DNA of 64,000 nt from Arminella tubonensis (GCF_003240585.1 NZ_PCDP01000059.1:248001-312000); one strand, 5' to 3'; counted from the first letter of the stretch, positions 45,094 through 55,406 are shown. The notes: generated by a model not told the origin, from the letters alone. Numbers and translations: made by a program.

Positions 45094-45110
45094 ATAGCTG
45101 CAGACGCTTG

Positions 45111-45135
45111 AAACGGACGCTTCGGCGTCCGTTTT
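45111..45135 (+). terminator. Terminator after the glycine-zipper lipoprotein gene
   Basis: ACGGACGC (45113-45120), a TTCG tetraloop and GCGTCCGT (45125-45132) form a perfect eight-base stem followed by TTT. Confidence 0.85.
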
Positions 45136-45169
45136 GACATCTGCGACTTTGCATTGCCGTTGGCTAGAG

Positions 45170-45198
45170 CCGATCGTCAACGCACCGTTGACGATCGG
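45170..45198. repeat. Perfect 13-base inverted repeat
   Basis: CCGATCGTCAACG (45170-45182) and its exact complement (45186-45198) are separated by CAC. No T-tract follows, so it is not a standard terminator; it could be an operator or RNA hairpin. A related palindrome GACCGATCGGTC lies at 45467-45478. Confidence 0.8.
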
Positions 45199-45315
45199 TC
45201 ATCAAAGACGAACCTTCTGCTTGCCACCATGGAGACCGATATGTCTCCTACACGAGCAATCACGCCCGCGCCGGTTCGATAGAATCGGAATAAGTTTTGT
45301 CGAAAGGACCGGCAT

Positions 45316-45468
45316 ATGGCCGAGACAGTCACAAATATCGCAGCGGTCGCTCTCCTCGCCGCGGCGCTCATATCAGCAGCCCTGGCAACCATCGCTGAAA
45401 AACAGCGCAGCATGGCTCTTCGCCCAGTTCCGGTAAAAGTGCGCACTGGACGACCCAACCGAGACTGA
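45316..45468 (+). CDS. Hypothetical 50-residue single-helix membrane protein
   Basis: Short open frame with a GAAAGG ribosome-binding site eight bases before ATG 45316. The product starts MAETVTNIAAVALLAAALIS, a clear hydrophobic helix (about 8-26), followed by a basic tail rich in Arg and Pro (LRPVPVKVRTGRPNRD). I do not recognise a family. It lies 12 bases before the convergent phbB stop and its stop overlaps the palindrome at 45467-45478. Codon choice is similar to the neighbours. It may be a small inner-membrane protein; expression is unproven. Confidence 0.5.
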   Translation: MAETVTNIAAVALLAAALISAALATIAEKQRSMALRPVPVKVRTGRPNRD

Positions 45469-45480
45469 CCGATCGGTCGG

Positions 45481-46206
45481 CTAGACGACGAATTGACCGC
45501 CGTTGGCGGTGATAGTCGACCCCGTAATGAACCCGGCATCGTCTGCCGCGAGGAACACCACGCAACGCGCGATCTCTTCAGGATCTCCAATCCGGCCGAT
45601 TGGAATCTGCGGGAGAACGCGTTCCTTCATCACCTTCTCAGGCACGGCCAGCACCATTTCCGTTGCAATATAGCCCGGGCATATTGCGTTGACGGTGATG
45701 TTTTTCGAAGCTCCTTCCTGCGCAAGCGCCTTGGTGAAGCCGAGATCGCCGGCCTTGGCGGCCGAGTAATTCACCTGCCCCATCTGGCCCTTCTGTCCAT
45801 TGATCGAGGAGATGTTGATGACGCGGCCGAAGCTGCGGTCACGCATCCCCGACCACACGTGATGGGTCATGTTGAAGAGCCCGCTGAGGTTGGTGTTGAC
45901 CACCTCATGCCATTGCTGCGGCGTCATCTTGTGGAACATTGCATCCCGCGTGATACCGGCATTGTTGACAAGGATTTCCACCGGCCCAAGCTCGGCTTCG
46001 ACCTTGGCAATGCCCGCTCCGCAGGCATCGTAGTCGGTGACGTCCCAGCGATAGACCGCAATTCCGGTCACGCCGTGAAAGGCTTGAGCCTTCTCGTCAT
46101 TTCCGGCATAGGTCGCCGCGACCTTGTACCCGGCATTTCTGAGTGCCATCGCGATCGCCGCGCCGATACCACGGGTGCCACCGGTGACGAGGGCTACTCT
46201 GCTCAT
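45481..46206 (-). CDS. phbB: Acetoacetyl-CoA reductase
   Basis: 241-residue short-chain dehydrogenase reducing acetoacetyl-CoA to (R)-3-hydroxybutyryl-CoA with NADPH, the second step of polyhydroxybutyrate synthesis. The cofactor loop TGGTRGIG (residues 8-15), NNAG motif, catalytic serine in INISSINGQKG and YSAAKAG with the Tyr/Lys pair are present. The segment GQMGQVNYSAAKAG is typical of PhaB. It lies 79 bases downstream of phbA on the same strand. The stop is next to the palindrome at 45467-45478. Confidence 0.95.
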   Translation of the reverse strand: MSRVALVTGGTRGIGAAIAMALRNAGYKVAATYAGNDEKAQAFHGVTGIAVYRWDVTDYDACGAGIAKVEAELGPVEILVNNAGITRDAMFHKMTPQQWHEVVNTNLSGLFNMTHHVWSGMRDRSFGRVINISSINGQKGQMGQVNYSAAKAGDLGFTKALAQEGASKNITVNAICPGYIATEMVLAVPEKVMKERVLPQIPIGRIGDPEEIARCVVFLAADDAGFITGSTITANGGQFVV

Positions 46207-46285
46207 GTTCCGCTCCCCTTATTTTTTGGCCCCGCTACGAACTCGGCGCAGCGCGCACTGTATTGAAACATGGATTGCACGCTAT

Positions 46286-47467
46286 TCAAAGCGCCTCGAA
46301 ACACATGGCAACCCCCATGCCGCCGCCGATGCACAGCGTGGCAAGCCCTTTCTTTGCGCCACGGCGCTTCATTTCGAACAGCAGCGTATTGAGCACTCGG
46401 GCGCCGGACGCGCCGATCGGATGACCGATCGCGATGGCGCCGCCGTTGACGTTGACGATCGAAGGATCCAACCCCAATTCCCTGGTGACGGCACAAGACT
46501 GAGCCGCGAACGCTTCGTTTGCCTCGACGAGATCGAGATCGCTAACCGACCAGCCAGCTTTTTCAAGCGCCTTCCGGGATGCCGGGATTGGCCCGGTTCC
46601 CATGATTTGCGGATCGACGCCGGCTGTTGCCCAGGAAACGATCCGAGCAAGCGGCTGGATGCCGCGACGAGAGGCCTCTGCCTCGGTCATCAGGACCGTT
46701 GCCGCAGCACCGTCATTGAGACCGGAAGCATTACCTGCGGTGACCGTGCCGTCCTTGTCGAACGCTGGACGAAGTTTCGCCATTCCCTCAAGCGTCGCGC
46801 CGTGACGGATATATTCATCCGTGTCGACGGTGATATCTCCCTTGCGGCCCTTGACGAGGAACGGGACGATCTCGTCCTTGAAGCGTCCGGCTGTCTGTGC
46901 AGCTTCCGCCTTGTTCTGCGAACTGACGGCAAACTGATCCTGATCCTCGCGCGAAAGCTGCCACTGACGCGCAATATTCTCCGCCGTAATGCCCATGTGA
47001 TAGCCATAGAAGGCGTCCGTCAGCCCGTCCTTGATCATGGTGTCGACCATCTTCATGTCGCCCATCTTGGTGCCGGAACGCAGATTGGCCGCATGCGGCG
47101 CCATCGACATCGATTCCTGCCCGCCGGCAACGATGATCCTGGCGTCTCCCATGGCGATCTGCTGCATGCCGAGCGCAACGGCACGAAGCCCCGAACCGCA
47201 AAGCTGGTTGACGCTCCAGCCTGTCGCTTCCTTCGGCACACCCGCCTTCATCGCAGCCTGCCGTGCAGGGTTTTGTCCTTCGGCAGCCTGAAGCACCTGT
47301 CCAAGGATCACTTCGTCGACCTCGTTTGGATCGACGCCGGCGCGCTCCAGCGCACCCTTGATCGCCGCGGCGCCGAGTTCATGTGCCGGAATCGACCCGA
47401 AGGCCCCGTTGAAAGAGCCGACAGCGGTGCGGGCTGCACTTGCGACGACGATGGATGGATTGCTCAT
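46286..47467 (-). CDS. phbA: Acetyl-CoA acetyltransferase (beta-ketothiolase)
   Basis: 393-residue biosynthetic thiolase condensing two acetyl-CoA to acetoacetyl-CoA for polyhydroxybutyrate. The acyl-accepting cysteine is in NQLCGSGLRA (about residue 89), the catalytic histidine in IAIGHPIGASG, and the second cysteine in LCIGGGMGVA. ATG 47467 gives the normal start MSNPSIVV; a longer frame of 31 residues is not supported. The gene is divergent from phaR, whose product represses this pathway in relatives, and precedes phbB. Confidence 0.95.
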   Translation of the reverse strand: MSNPSIVVASAARTAVGSFNGAFGSIPAHELGAAAIKGALERAGVDPNEVDEVILGQVLQAAEGQNPARQAAMKAGVPKEATGWSVNQLCGSGLRAVALGMQQIAMGDARIIVAGGQESMSMAPHAANLRSGTKMGDMKMVDTMIKDGLTDAFYGYHMGITAENIARQWQLSREDQDQFAVSSQNKAEAAQTAGRFKDEIVPFLVKGRKGDITVDTDEYIRHGATLEGMAKLRPAFDKDGTVTAGNASGLNDGAAATVLMTEAEASRRGIQPLARIVSWATAGVDPQIMGTGPIPASRKALEKAGWSVSDLDLVEANEAFAAQSCAVTRELGLDPSIVNVNGGAIAIGHPIGASGARVLNTLLFEMKRRGAKKGLATLCIGGGMGVAMCFEAL

Positions 47468-47703
47468 GGAAGCCTCCTCGATTGCTGACCATTGGCGCCG
47501 AAACTGACAAAGCTTGAAGCTCAAGTCAAACGACAAGAATTTCAACTGCAAGGATTTCATTCCGCTGCACTAACAAACGAAAAACGCAATCCTTAGAAAG
47601 GGCTTGCCGCATTGCACAAAGCGATTGTCACCGGCCTTCCTTTGCGTCTACACTTGTCAATGGAGGAGTATCCATACAATCAGACGGGGTTAGGAGACTG
47701 ATA

Positions 47704-48279
47704 ATGGCAAAAAACGAGGGCCAGATCGTAATAAAGAAATATGCCAACCGCCGGCTCTACAATACGGGCACCAGCACATACGTCACGCTGGACGACCTGG
47801 CGGAAATGGTGAAGAAGGGGGAGGAGTTCAATGTTCAGGATGCCAAAAGCGGCGACGACATAACGCATTCTGTTTTAACGCAAATCATATTCGAACAGGA
47901 ATCGAAGACCGGCAATACGCTGCTGCCGATTTCATTCCTGCGGCAGCTGATCGGATATTACGGCGACCAGATGCAGATGGTGGTGCCGAGCTTTCTCGAA
48001 CATTCGATGAAAGCTTTTACCGAGCAGCAGGTCCAGATGCGCGAACAGATCAATCGCGCCTTCGGTGAGACGCCGCTTACCAAGAACCTGGCACTGCCGA
48101 TCCAGATGGTGGAGGAGCAGGTGCGCCGCAACACCGACATGTTTCAGCAGGCGATGCAGATGTTTTCGCCATTCATGAAACCGCCGGTGGTGAAGGAGAG
48201 CCGAAAGGCCGAAGCCAAGGATATCGATGAACTGAAAGAGCAATTGCGCGCATTGCAGAGCAAGCTCGACAGCCTCTGA
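47704..48279 (+). CDS. phaR: Polyhydroxyalkanoate synthesis regulator PhaR
   Basis: 191-residue regulator with the N-terminal PHB/PHA accumulation DNA-binding domain (KKYANRRLYNTGTSTYVTLD) and a second accumulation-regulatory region in the middle (about 65-110), followed by a coiled coil near the C-terminus (IDELKEQLRALQSKLDSL). In relatives PhaR binds both polyhydroxybutyrate and DNA and represses phasin and PHB genes, also affecting carbon flow to exopolysaccharide. AGGAG lies seven bases before ATG 47704. It is divergent from phbA across 236 bases. A terminator follows. Confidence 0.94.
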   Translation: MAKNEGQIVIKKYANRRLYNTGTSTYVTLDDLAEMVKKGEEFNVQDAKSGDDITHSVLTQIIFEQESKTGNTLLPISFLRQLIGYYGDQMQMVVPSFLEHSMKAFTEQQVQMREQINRAFGETPLTKNLALPIQMVEEQVRRNTDMFQQAMQMFSPFMKPPVVKESRKAEAKDIDELKEQLRALQSKLDSL

Positions 48280-48310
48280 TCGGGCCGATTTTGGCAGCAA
48301 GTTGTATTTT

Positions 48311-48345
48311 GACCGCGGCGCGAGCTGCGGTCATTTCTCTTTTAT
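48311..48345 (+). terminator. Terminator after phaR
   Basis: GACCGCGGC (48311-48319) pairs with GCTGCGGTC (48324-48332) around GCGA, with one G-T wobble, followed by the T-rich tract ATTTCTCTTTT. It runs up to the stop of the convergent membrane-protein gene. Confidence 0.7.
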
Positions 48346-48779
48346 AGACCGATCGAGACATCCCGCCCGGCAGTGCGGATCGAAACGGCGAACCCACCGA
48401 TGACGTCGATAAAGGCGGTGGTCATCAGGATGAAGAAAATCTGCGTCGCCGCATCCCGCACAAGCAGGAATTCCACCAGAAAAGCGATGAAGACCAACAT
48501 CGACAGCATGTGATTGCCAAGCGAGCCGACATTGCGCGTCGCCTTCAAAATCTCGAAGAACAGCAGCACGAGGGCGATGACGATGAAAAGGTCGCCGAGC
48601 GCCATGCTCCACATCGCGCCTGATAGCATGGACAAAACAATGACGTCATTGTTGAGCGCCACGATCCCACCGCTGCCCATCAATCCCAGCATAGCGAGGT
48701 TATAGAGCACGAACGGGATGATCATTAACGGAAAGGCGGCAATCATGGTCGGCAGGACTCCCTTCAGGGATCGAGACAT
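48342..48779 (-). CDS. Hypothetical inner-membrane protein
   Basis: 145-residue protein with four probable membrane helices: a first segment near 8-30 (MIAAFPLMIIPFVLYNLAML), a second around 55-75, a third around 85-105 and a fourth near 110-130. No catalytic motif or family is recognised beyond similarity to conserved rhizobial membrane proteins. ATG 48779 is chosen over an upstream TTG at 48800. It sits between phaR (convergent) and rpmF (same strand), a position conserved, as I recall, in other Rhizobiaceae. Function unknown. Confidence 0.75.
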   Translation of the reverse strand: MSRSLKGVLPTMIAAFPLMIIPFVLYNLAMLGLMGSGGIVALNNDVIVLSMLSGAMWSMALGDLFIVIALVLLFFEILKATRNVGSLGNHMLSMLVFIAFLVEFLLVRDAATQIFFILMTTAFIDVIGGFAVSIRTAGRDVSIGL

Positions 48780-48844
48780 TAGCCGCAAGTCATAGACCAA
48801 GTTATCGCAAGTTGGAATGCATGCGATCTAGTGCCAACAATCTG

Positions 48845-48875
48845 GAAAAACAAAAAGGCCGGCGCGAAGCCAGCC
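48845..48875 (-). terminator. Terminator after rpmF
   Basis: On the minus strand GGCTGGC, TTCGC and GCCGGCC form a stem-loop (48857-48875), followed by TTTTTGTTTTT (48856-48846). Confidence 0.85.
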
Positions 48876-48907
48876 TCAATGCTTAATTCTCGACAGGCGC
48901 TAAAGAA

Positions 48908-49093
48908 TTACGCGCTTTCCTTCGGCGTCAGAACCTGGCGGCCGCGATACATACCGGTCTTCAGATCGATATGGTGCGGACGGCGCAGTTCGCCGGAGTT
49001 CTTGTCTTCGACGTAGGTCGATGCCTTCAGAGCGTCAGCCGAGCGGCGCATGCCACGCTTGGAGGGGCTCGTTTTTCTTTTAGGTACAGCCAT
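48908..49093 (-). CDS. rpmF: 50S ribosomal protein L32
   Basis: 61-residue L32 with the characteristic start MAVPKRKTSPSKRGMRRS, followed by LRRPHHIDLKTGMYRGRQ. The zinc-binding cysteines of some L32 forms are absent, as is normal in alphaproteobacteria. ATG 49093 is fixed by the family start; the upstream codons in frame are not coding. Monocistronic, with its own terminator. Confidence 0.97.
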   Translation of the reverse strand: MAVPKRKTSPSKRGMRRSADALKASTYVEDKNSGELRRPHHIDLKTGMYRGRQVLTPKESA

Positions 49094-49255
49094 TCTCGTT
49101 ACTCCACTTGACGCAAGAAGCATGATGTCGGACGGCTAGGCGACCGAAACCGGACATGCATCCACGCATTGATTTCGCAAATTTTGCGCTGCTATACATG
49201 GCTCTTCGCAGTTTGACCAGTCCCTCGGCACATTTTTTGCCGAGCGATTGCACCC

Positions 49256-49903
49256 CTAGGCTTCGTCCTCGGGAACGACCCAGCTTTCTTCGAGGGCGGC
49301 CGTCTGCCATTTCCTCCACGCGGGGTGCGCCTTCATTGCAGCCATATAGCTCAGCGTATCGGCAGCCGTCACCAGCTCATATGTCTCGAGACGATTGACG
49401 ACCGGGGCAAACATTGCGTCGGCCGCCGAGAACGCGCCGAAGAGGAAAGGACCGCCGGAATGCTCGCGCATGTCGCGCCAGATCGTTTCGGTGCGCACCA
49501 CATCGGCCATGACGCCATCCGGTAGCGCGATCCGCCTCTTCGGCCGGCGAAGGTTCATCGGGCATGCATTGCGCAGTGCCCGGAAGCCCGACAGCATCTC
49601 CATTGAGATTGAACGTGCCTGCGCCCGTTGAGCCCGATCGCGCGGCCAGAGGCCCGCCTCCGGAAACAACTCGGCGACATATTCGATGATGGCAAGCGAT
49701 TCCCAGACCCTGATATTGCCATGGTGCAAGACCGGCACCCGCCCTGTCGGCGATATTGACTGGAAGCGCGGATTGCCCGACGGAAAGTCAAACGGAATGA
49801 GCACTTCCTCGAAATCTATCCCGCAACCCTCCATCGCCAACCATGGCCGGAACGACCACGAGGAATAGTTCTTGTTACCGATATAGAGGGTTAGTTTGTC
49901 CAT
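49256..49903 (-). CDS. Glutathione S-transferase family protein
   Basis: 215-residue protein with an N-terminal thioredoxin-like glutathione-binding domain (KLTLYIGNKNYSSWSFRPWL, then SPTGRVPVLHHG and the binding pair WESLAI) and an all-helical C-terminal domain (about 90-210). The catalytic residue would be Ser14 or Ser15. It probably conjugates or isomerises electrophiles in the cytoplasm; the substrate is unknown. It is 12 bases downstream of the DUF1868 gene on the same strand, suggesting co-transcription. Confidence 0.9.
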   Translation of the reverse strand: MDKLTLYIGNKNYSSWSFRPWLAMEGCGIDFEEVLIPFDFPSGNPRFQSISPTGRVPVLHHGNIRVWESLAIIEYVAELFPEAGLWPRDRAQRAQARSISMEMLSGFRALRNACPMNLRRPKRRIALPDGVMADVVRTETIWRDMREHSGGPFLFGAFSAADAMFAPVVNRLETYELVTAADTLSYMAAMKAHPAWRKWQTAALEESWVVPEDEA

Positions 49904-49915
49904 CGTCCTATCCTG

Positions 49916-50638
49916 TCAGGGCTTGAAATCGAATACCAGCAGCTCTTCGAAATGGTTCATGTCGTCGAACGAGCAGAACGCCGGCGGTTGAAGCTCGAGG
50001 ATTGGGCTGCGCTCCCGAATATCGGCTGCAACCTCGTCCAGCATCTGTTGCCAGCGCGGCAGCGCTTCATCTTCCAGCCGTTCGATCACATAGTCAAAGG
50101 TGATGTGAAAAGCATATTCATCGTGGTCGGGGTGGCGGTAGCCGAGAAGGTCAGCAAAAGCGTCGCGCCACGAGCGCATTATGCGCCGGTCCGCTCCCGT
50201 GGCACCCTCCACCATCAGCCCCGTTGGCCTTGCATGCGTCACGGCAACCTTGAACGGGTCCTGCGATGGAAACGCACTTAGACGCTCCAGCATGACGTCG
50301 GTCATCTCGTCGATCGAGGTGTCGTATGGAAGACCAGCGGGCCAGAAGAGCGGTTTGCGCCGATATTCGATGATGCCCTGGAACAGCGTCATATGCAGGC
50401 TGGAAATCGGTGTGAATGTAAGTCTCGCGGCTTCCGGCATTGCCAGAAACCTCGCTCGCGCGTCGATCAGGACTTCCTGTGTCCGCGAACCCTCGACCAC
50501 GTGGCAGATGATCGTATTGCCCGGCTCGTATTGAAATTCACCCGACACGTCGTAACGCGTGCCGAGATGCGGCGGCGGTTCCGGGTGGCGGCTTTTGGAA
50601 TATTTCAGCAGATCGGGCGAGAGGGAGGCGACGCTCAT
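49916..50638 (-). CDS. DUF1868 protein, 2H phosphoesterase superfamily
   Basis: 240-residue DUF1868 protein. Two histidine motifs typical of 2H phosphoesterases are visible: HMTLF (SSLHMTLFQG, about residue 97) and HITFD (FHITFDYV, about residue 180). These form the active site of enzymes acting on cyclic nucleotides, cyclic phosphodiesters or RNA ends. ATG 50638 gives MSVASLSPDLLKYSK; a longer frame is unsupported. It lies just upstream of the GST gene and 98 bases after the mtgA stop. The natural substrate is unknown. Confidence 0.82.
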   Translation of the reverse strand: MSVASLSPDLLKYSKSRHPEPPPHLGTRYDVSGEFQYEPGNTIICHVVEGSRTQEVLIDARARFLAMPEAARLTFTPISSLHMTLFQGIIEYRRKPLFWPAGLPYDTSIDEMTDVMLERLSAFPSQDPFKVAVTHARPTGLMVEGATGADRRIMRSWRDAFADLLGYRHPDHDEYAFHITFDYVIERLEDEALPRWQQMLDEVAADIRERSPILELQPPAFCSFDDMNHFEELLVFDFKP

Positions 50639-50736
50639 AGGGCATATCCGGTCGTTGATTGGAAGGAGATCTGCCAATTACGTCATCCGCAAGAATGCCA
50701 GATGACAGCCCGACGATCGAACGACAAGTTATGATG

Positions 50737-51447
50737 TCAGTCATAAAGACATTTGATGTACTCGCCGGAACCCTGTGCCCGCCTCTGGATCAGCGAGGCA
50801 AGCTGCCGCAGCCCGCGACCCGGCTTGCTGGCGACCCGATCGATCGGATTGGGAAGCGACACGGCGAGAAGGGCCGCCTGCCGCGCCGAGAGCTTCGATG
50901 CCGGAATTTTGAAATGATAGCGGGAGGCGGCCTCGATCCCATAAATTCCAGGGCCCCATTCGGCAATGTTGAGATAGTTTTCCATCATTCGCCGCTTGGA
51001 CCATGCGAAGGAGGCGGTGACAGCAAGCGGCAGCTCAAGCGCCTTGCGAACAAAGGAACGGCCGTTCCAGAGGAACAGGTTCTTTGCCGTCTGCATCGGG
51101 ATGGTGCTCCCGCCCCGCGTCGACTGGCCGCGCAGGGCATCGGTGGCCAGCATCCTCATCTCGCCCCAGTCGACGCCGCCGTGGAAGCAGAATTGGCCAT
51201 CTTCCGACGTCATGACCGATTGCACTAGAACCGGCGCGATGTCATCCAGCGACACCCAGCGGCGGTCGTAGCCCCGCAGCATAACGACGTCACGCATCAT
51301 CAACGTCGAAACGGGATGGACGAAGGGAAGCACGTAGAGGACGATAAGGAGATAGGGCAGAAGAAGAAATGCTATGAGGACGATCAATACCCGCTGCCAC
51401 ATCGGACGGCCGTTCAGCAACGCCAATCGACTGCGTCGCCGTGGCAT
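50737..51447 (-). CDS. mtgA: Monofunctional biosynthetic peptidoglycan transglycosylase
   Basis: 236-residue membrane-anchored family 51 glycosyltransferase polymerising lipid II into glycan strands. One N-terminal helix (about 15-42, VLIVLIAFLLLPYLLIVLYV) is followed by the catalytic segment VMTSEDGQFCFHGGVDW with the catalytic glutamate, the GGSTIPMQTAKNLFLW motif and KRRMMENYLN. No transpeptidase domain follows, as expected for MtgA. ATG 51447 has GGAGGAGG seven bases upstream; a TTG at 51495 would give a longer, less likely protein. Confidence 0.93.
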   Translation of the reverse strand: MPRRRSRLALLNGRPMWQRVLIVLIAFLLLPYLLIVLYVLPFVHPVSTLMMRDVVMLRGYDRRWVSLDDIAPVLVQSVMTSEDGQFCFHGGVDWGEMRMLATDALRGQSTRGGSTIPMQTAKNLFLWNGRSFVRKALELPLAVTASFAWSKRRMMENYLNIAEWGPGIYGIEAASRYHFKIPASKLSARQAALLAVSLPNPIDRVASKPGRGLRQLASLIQRRAQGSGEYIKCLYD

Positions 51448-51623
51448 TTCGGCCTCCTCCGCCTCGCTGTCGGTCGATATGTCCAATTCCCGCAAGCCTG
51501 TCGCTGTCCCACGCTCGTTGTCATACTGCGTGTATTAGCCAATGACCAGAGCAGCGGCGGAATCTGGCTCGCCCCTGTTGACAATCCCGTTGCCAGCGGC
51601 AAGCGCTCGTGCGAAACAGCGGC

Positions 51624-52538
51624 ATGGATAGCCGAACCGCTCAATTCGAACATCGTCTTAGGGATAATGCCATAAAGGTCGAGGCCATGCTCGCCCTGCT
51701 GCTGGCCGACACCTGCCTTGGTGGTGAACGGGCGCGCCCTGCGTCGCTTCTGGCAGCGATGCGCCACGGCGTCCTCAACGGCGGCAAGCGGCTGCGGCCA
51801 TTTCTGGTCATCGAAAGTGCTGCACTCCTCGGCGGTGACGCAGACGCAGCGTTGCGGATAGGAGCCGCACTCGAATGCGTCCATTGCTACTCGCTCGTCC
51901 ACGACGACCTGCCTGCCATGGATGACGATGACCTGCGCCGCGGCAAGCCGACCGTTCATATCGCATACGATGAAGCCACCGCCATCCTGGCCGGCGATAG
52001 CCTCCTCACCTATGCCTTCGATATCATAGCAGCGCCGGAAACAGCGCTACCTCCCGCGCAAAAGATAGAACTCGTGCTGGCGCTCGCGCGCGCCTCCGGC
52101 ATCGGTGGAATGGCCGGCGGCCAGGCGCTCGATCTTGCCGCCGAGAAAGACACCCCGGACGAACAGGGCATCATGACCCTGCAAGCGATGAAAACCGGCG
52201 CATTGATCCGATTTGGCTGCGAGGCCGGCGCCATTATAGCCGGGGCGGACAATGAGATCCGCGCACGCCTGTCCGCATTCGGCGAAAAGATAGGTCTCGC
52301 ATTCCAGCTGGCCGACGACCTCCTAGACCTGACCGCTGACGCTGCCACGATGGGCAAGGCCACCGGTAAGGACGCTGCCCGCGGCAAGGGCACGCTTGTC
52401 TCGCTCCACGGCCAGAAATGGGTCGAAGCCGCCCTGGCCCGGCAGGTGCAGGAAGCAACCGAGCTTCTCGCGCCATTTGGCGAGAAAGCCTCCGCGCTGA
52501 TTGCAGCAGCCCGCTTCGTCGCCAGCCGCAAAAACTGA
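51624..52538 (+). CDS. ispA: Short-chain polyprenyl diphosphate synthase (farnesyl/geranylgeranyl)
   Basis: 304-residue trans-prenyltransferase condensing dimethylallyl and isopentenyl diphosphates. The first aspartate-rich motif is HDDLPAMDDDDLRRG and the second QLADDLLDL; KRLRPFL and GGQALDL are also typical. Product chain length, probably C15, cannot be fixed by eye. ATG 51624 is preferred to GTG 51609. It faces the convergent ispG gene, so two steps of isoprenoid metabolism lie together though on opposite strands. No clear terminator is seen between them. Confidence 0.92.
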   Translation: MDSRTAQFEHRLRDNAIKVEAMLALLLADTCLGGERARPASLLAAMRHGVLNGGKRLRPFLVIESAALLGGDADAALRIGAALECVHCYSLVHDDLPAMDDDDLRRGKPTVHIAYDEATAILAGDSLLTYAFDIIAAPETALPPAQKIELVLALARASGIGGMAGGQALDLAAEKDTPDEQGIMTLQAMKTGALIRFGCEAGAIIAGADNEIRARLSAFGEKIGLAFQLADDLLDLTADAATMGKATGKDAARGKGTLVSLHGQKWVEAALARQVQEATELLAPFGEKASALIAAARFVASRKN

Positions 52539-52603
52539 TCGACGCCCGATCGGCCGGTCAGGCTGTGGCGGAGGATATATCTTTCAGAGCGACTATTAGC
52601 GGC

Positions 52604-53857
<1,254 letters not shown>

Positions 53858-53961
53858 GAAAAGCTCTTCGCTAGCCTCGGAAATGGATGCCCTTCAGGTG
53901 GATCACGACGCTTGTCTTGTCAACCGTTCCGGGCATCACTTTTGCTTGGCGATGAACAGTC

Positions 53962-55161
53962 TCAATGCGCGATCCCGCCAAAGCCGTCGGCAAAGCGCGC
54001 GAGGCTCGATAGAGCGAGGACAATCAAAAGAAGGACCGGAAGCATCATGAAGACGGCCGCAAACCCGATATGCTCGGCCGCGAAACCGATGGCAGACGGC
54101 GCGACCAACATGCCGGAATAGCCCATGGTCGTCACAACAGAGATGCCGATGCCCGGCTGCAGGCCCGGGATATTGCCAGCTGCGGAAAAAGCGATCGGCA
54201 CCATATTGGAAATGCCGATACCACAAAGCGCGAAGCCGAGAATGGCGATCGCGGCGTCCGACGACAAGCTTGCCATGAGCATACCGGCGATGGCGAAAAT
54301 CGTGGATACCCGGAGCGTCTTCACCGCACCCAGCCGATCGCGGATCAGATCCCCGCCGAAACGCATGACCGCCATGGTGAGCGAGAATGCCGCAAAGCCG
54401 AAGCCCGACAGGGTGACGCTGGCACCGAGTTCCTGACGAAGATAAAGAGCGCCCCAGTCGAGTACCGCTCCCTCCGGCACCATGCAGAACAGCGCCATTA
54501 TGCCAAGCAACCACGGCAGCGGAATGAGCGGCAGACGCGCCTTCGGCTTTTTTTCGTCCGGATGCGGCTGATCGCTGAATATCATCGGCCACGCAACCGC
54601 AAGGAAGACGACGGATAGAACGGTCGCCACCTCCGCATGCCCAAGCACGCCCATGTGCGAGATCAGGAAGCCGCCGAGTGCGGAGCCAATGAGCCCGCCG
54701 AGGCTCCAGAAAGCATGACACGAGGACATGATCGCGCGGCGCATGGATTTCTCCACCGCAACCGCATTGGCGTTCATCGCCACATCCATGGCGCCGACGA
54801 AACCGCCGAACAGAAACAGGGCGACGGCGCCGGTCAAGACATCGGGCGCGACCGTCAGGGCAATCAGGATGGGCAAGAGCAGGACGCCCGTCACCTTGAC
54901 GACGATCTTCGAGCCGCGCCCCGCGATCTGCGCGCCAGCGAGCGGCATCATGACCAGCGAGCCGATACCAAAGCAGAGGATCATCAACCCAAGCTCGAAC
55001 TTGCTTAGCTGAAGACGCTCGGCAAACTCCGGAATTTTCGGCGCCCAGCAACCGACCGTGAACCCGTTCATCAAAAAGAGCAGCGAAACGGCCGCGCGCG
55101 ACTTCGTGAAAAATCCACTCTTTTCAGACTGAACAATGCGGGCTGGCTTCATTTCGTCCAT
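53962..55161 (-). CDS. MFS transporter, YbjJ/fucose-permease-like
   Basis: 399-residue major facilitator with about 12 helices. The N-terminus SLLFLMNGFTVGCWAPKIPE resembles the YbjJ group near sugar:proton symporters. Substrate not readable. Charged short loops after helix 2 (AGRGSK) and between helices 6 and 7 (HPDEKKPKAR) fit the family. The gene is downstream of nothing on its strand and divergent from the DMT transporter gene; the 245-base gap holds both promoters. ATG 55161 gives MDEMKPARIVQ; ATG at codon 4 is an alternative. Confidence 0.85.
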   Translation of the reverse strand: MDEMKPARIVQSEKSGFFTKSRAAVSLLFLMNGFTVGCWAPKIPEFAERLQLSKFELGLMILCFGIGSLVMMPLAGAQIAGRGSKIVVKVTGVLLLPILIALTVAPDVLTGAVALFLFGGFVGAMDVAMNANAVAVEKSMRRAIMSSCHAFWSLGGLIGSALGGFLISHMGVLGHAEVATVLSVVFLAVAWPMIFSDQPHPDEKKPKARLPLIPLPWLLGIMALFCMVPEGAVLDWGALYLRQELGASVTLSGFGFAAFSLTMAVMRFGGDLIRDRLGAVKTLRVSTIFAIAGMLMASLSSDAAIAILGFALCGIGISNMVPIAFSAAGNIPGLQPGIGISVVTTMGYSGMLVAPSAIGFAAEHIGFAAVFMMLPVLLLIVLALSSLARFADGFGGIAH

Positions 55162-55406
55162 AAATCTGTCCTCTCAAGGCCGCCGCACCATATTTAAATC
55201 GATTGAATTTGCAAGAAGGTCCAATGCCGCGCTCGGTCACGTTTCGTCTCGGGGTGTTAAAAATAAGGCGCCGCGCAACAGCAATGCACTGAATTCCGAA
55301 TTTAGGGACCAACCGTCAACCGCAGCTATTGACGAAGAAAACATCGGCTCTTATCGCTTGAACCTTCAATGAATCGGCGCGACCTGCGTCTCCGTGGTGC
55401 TCCCCC

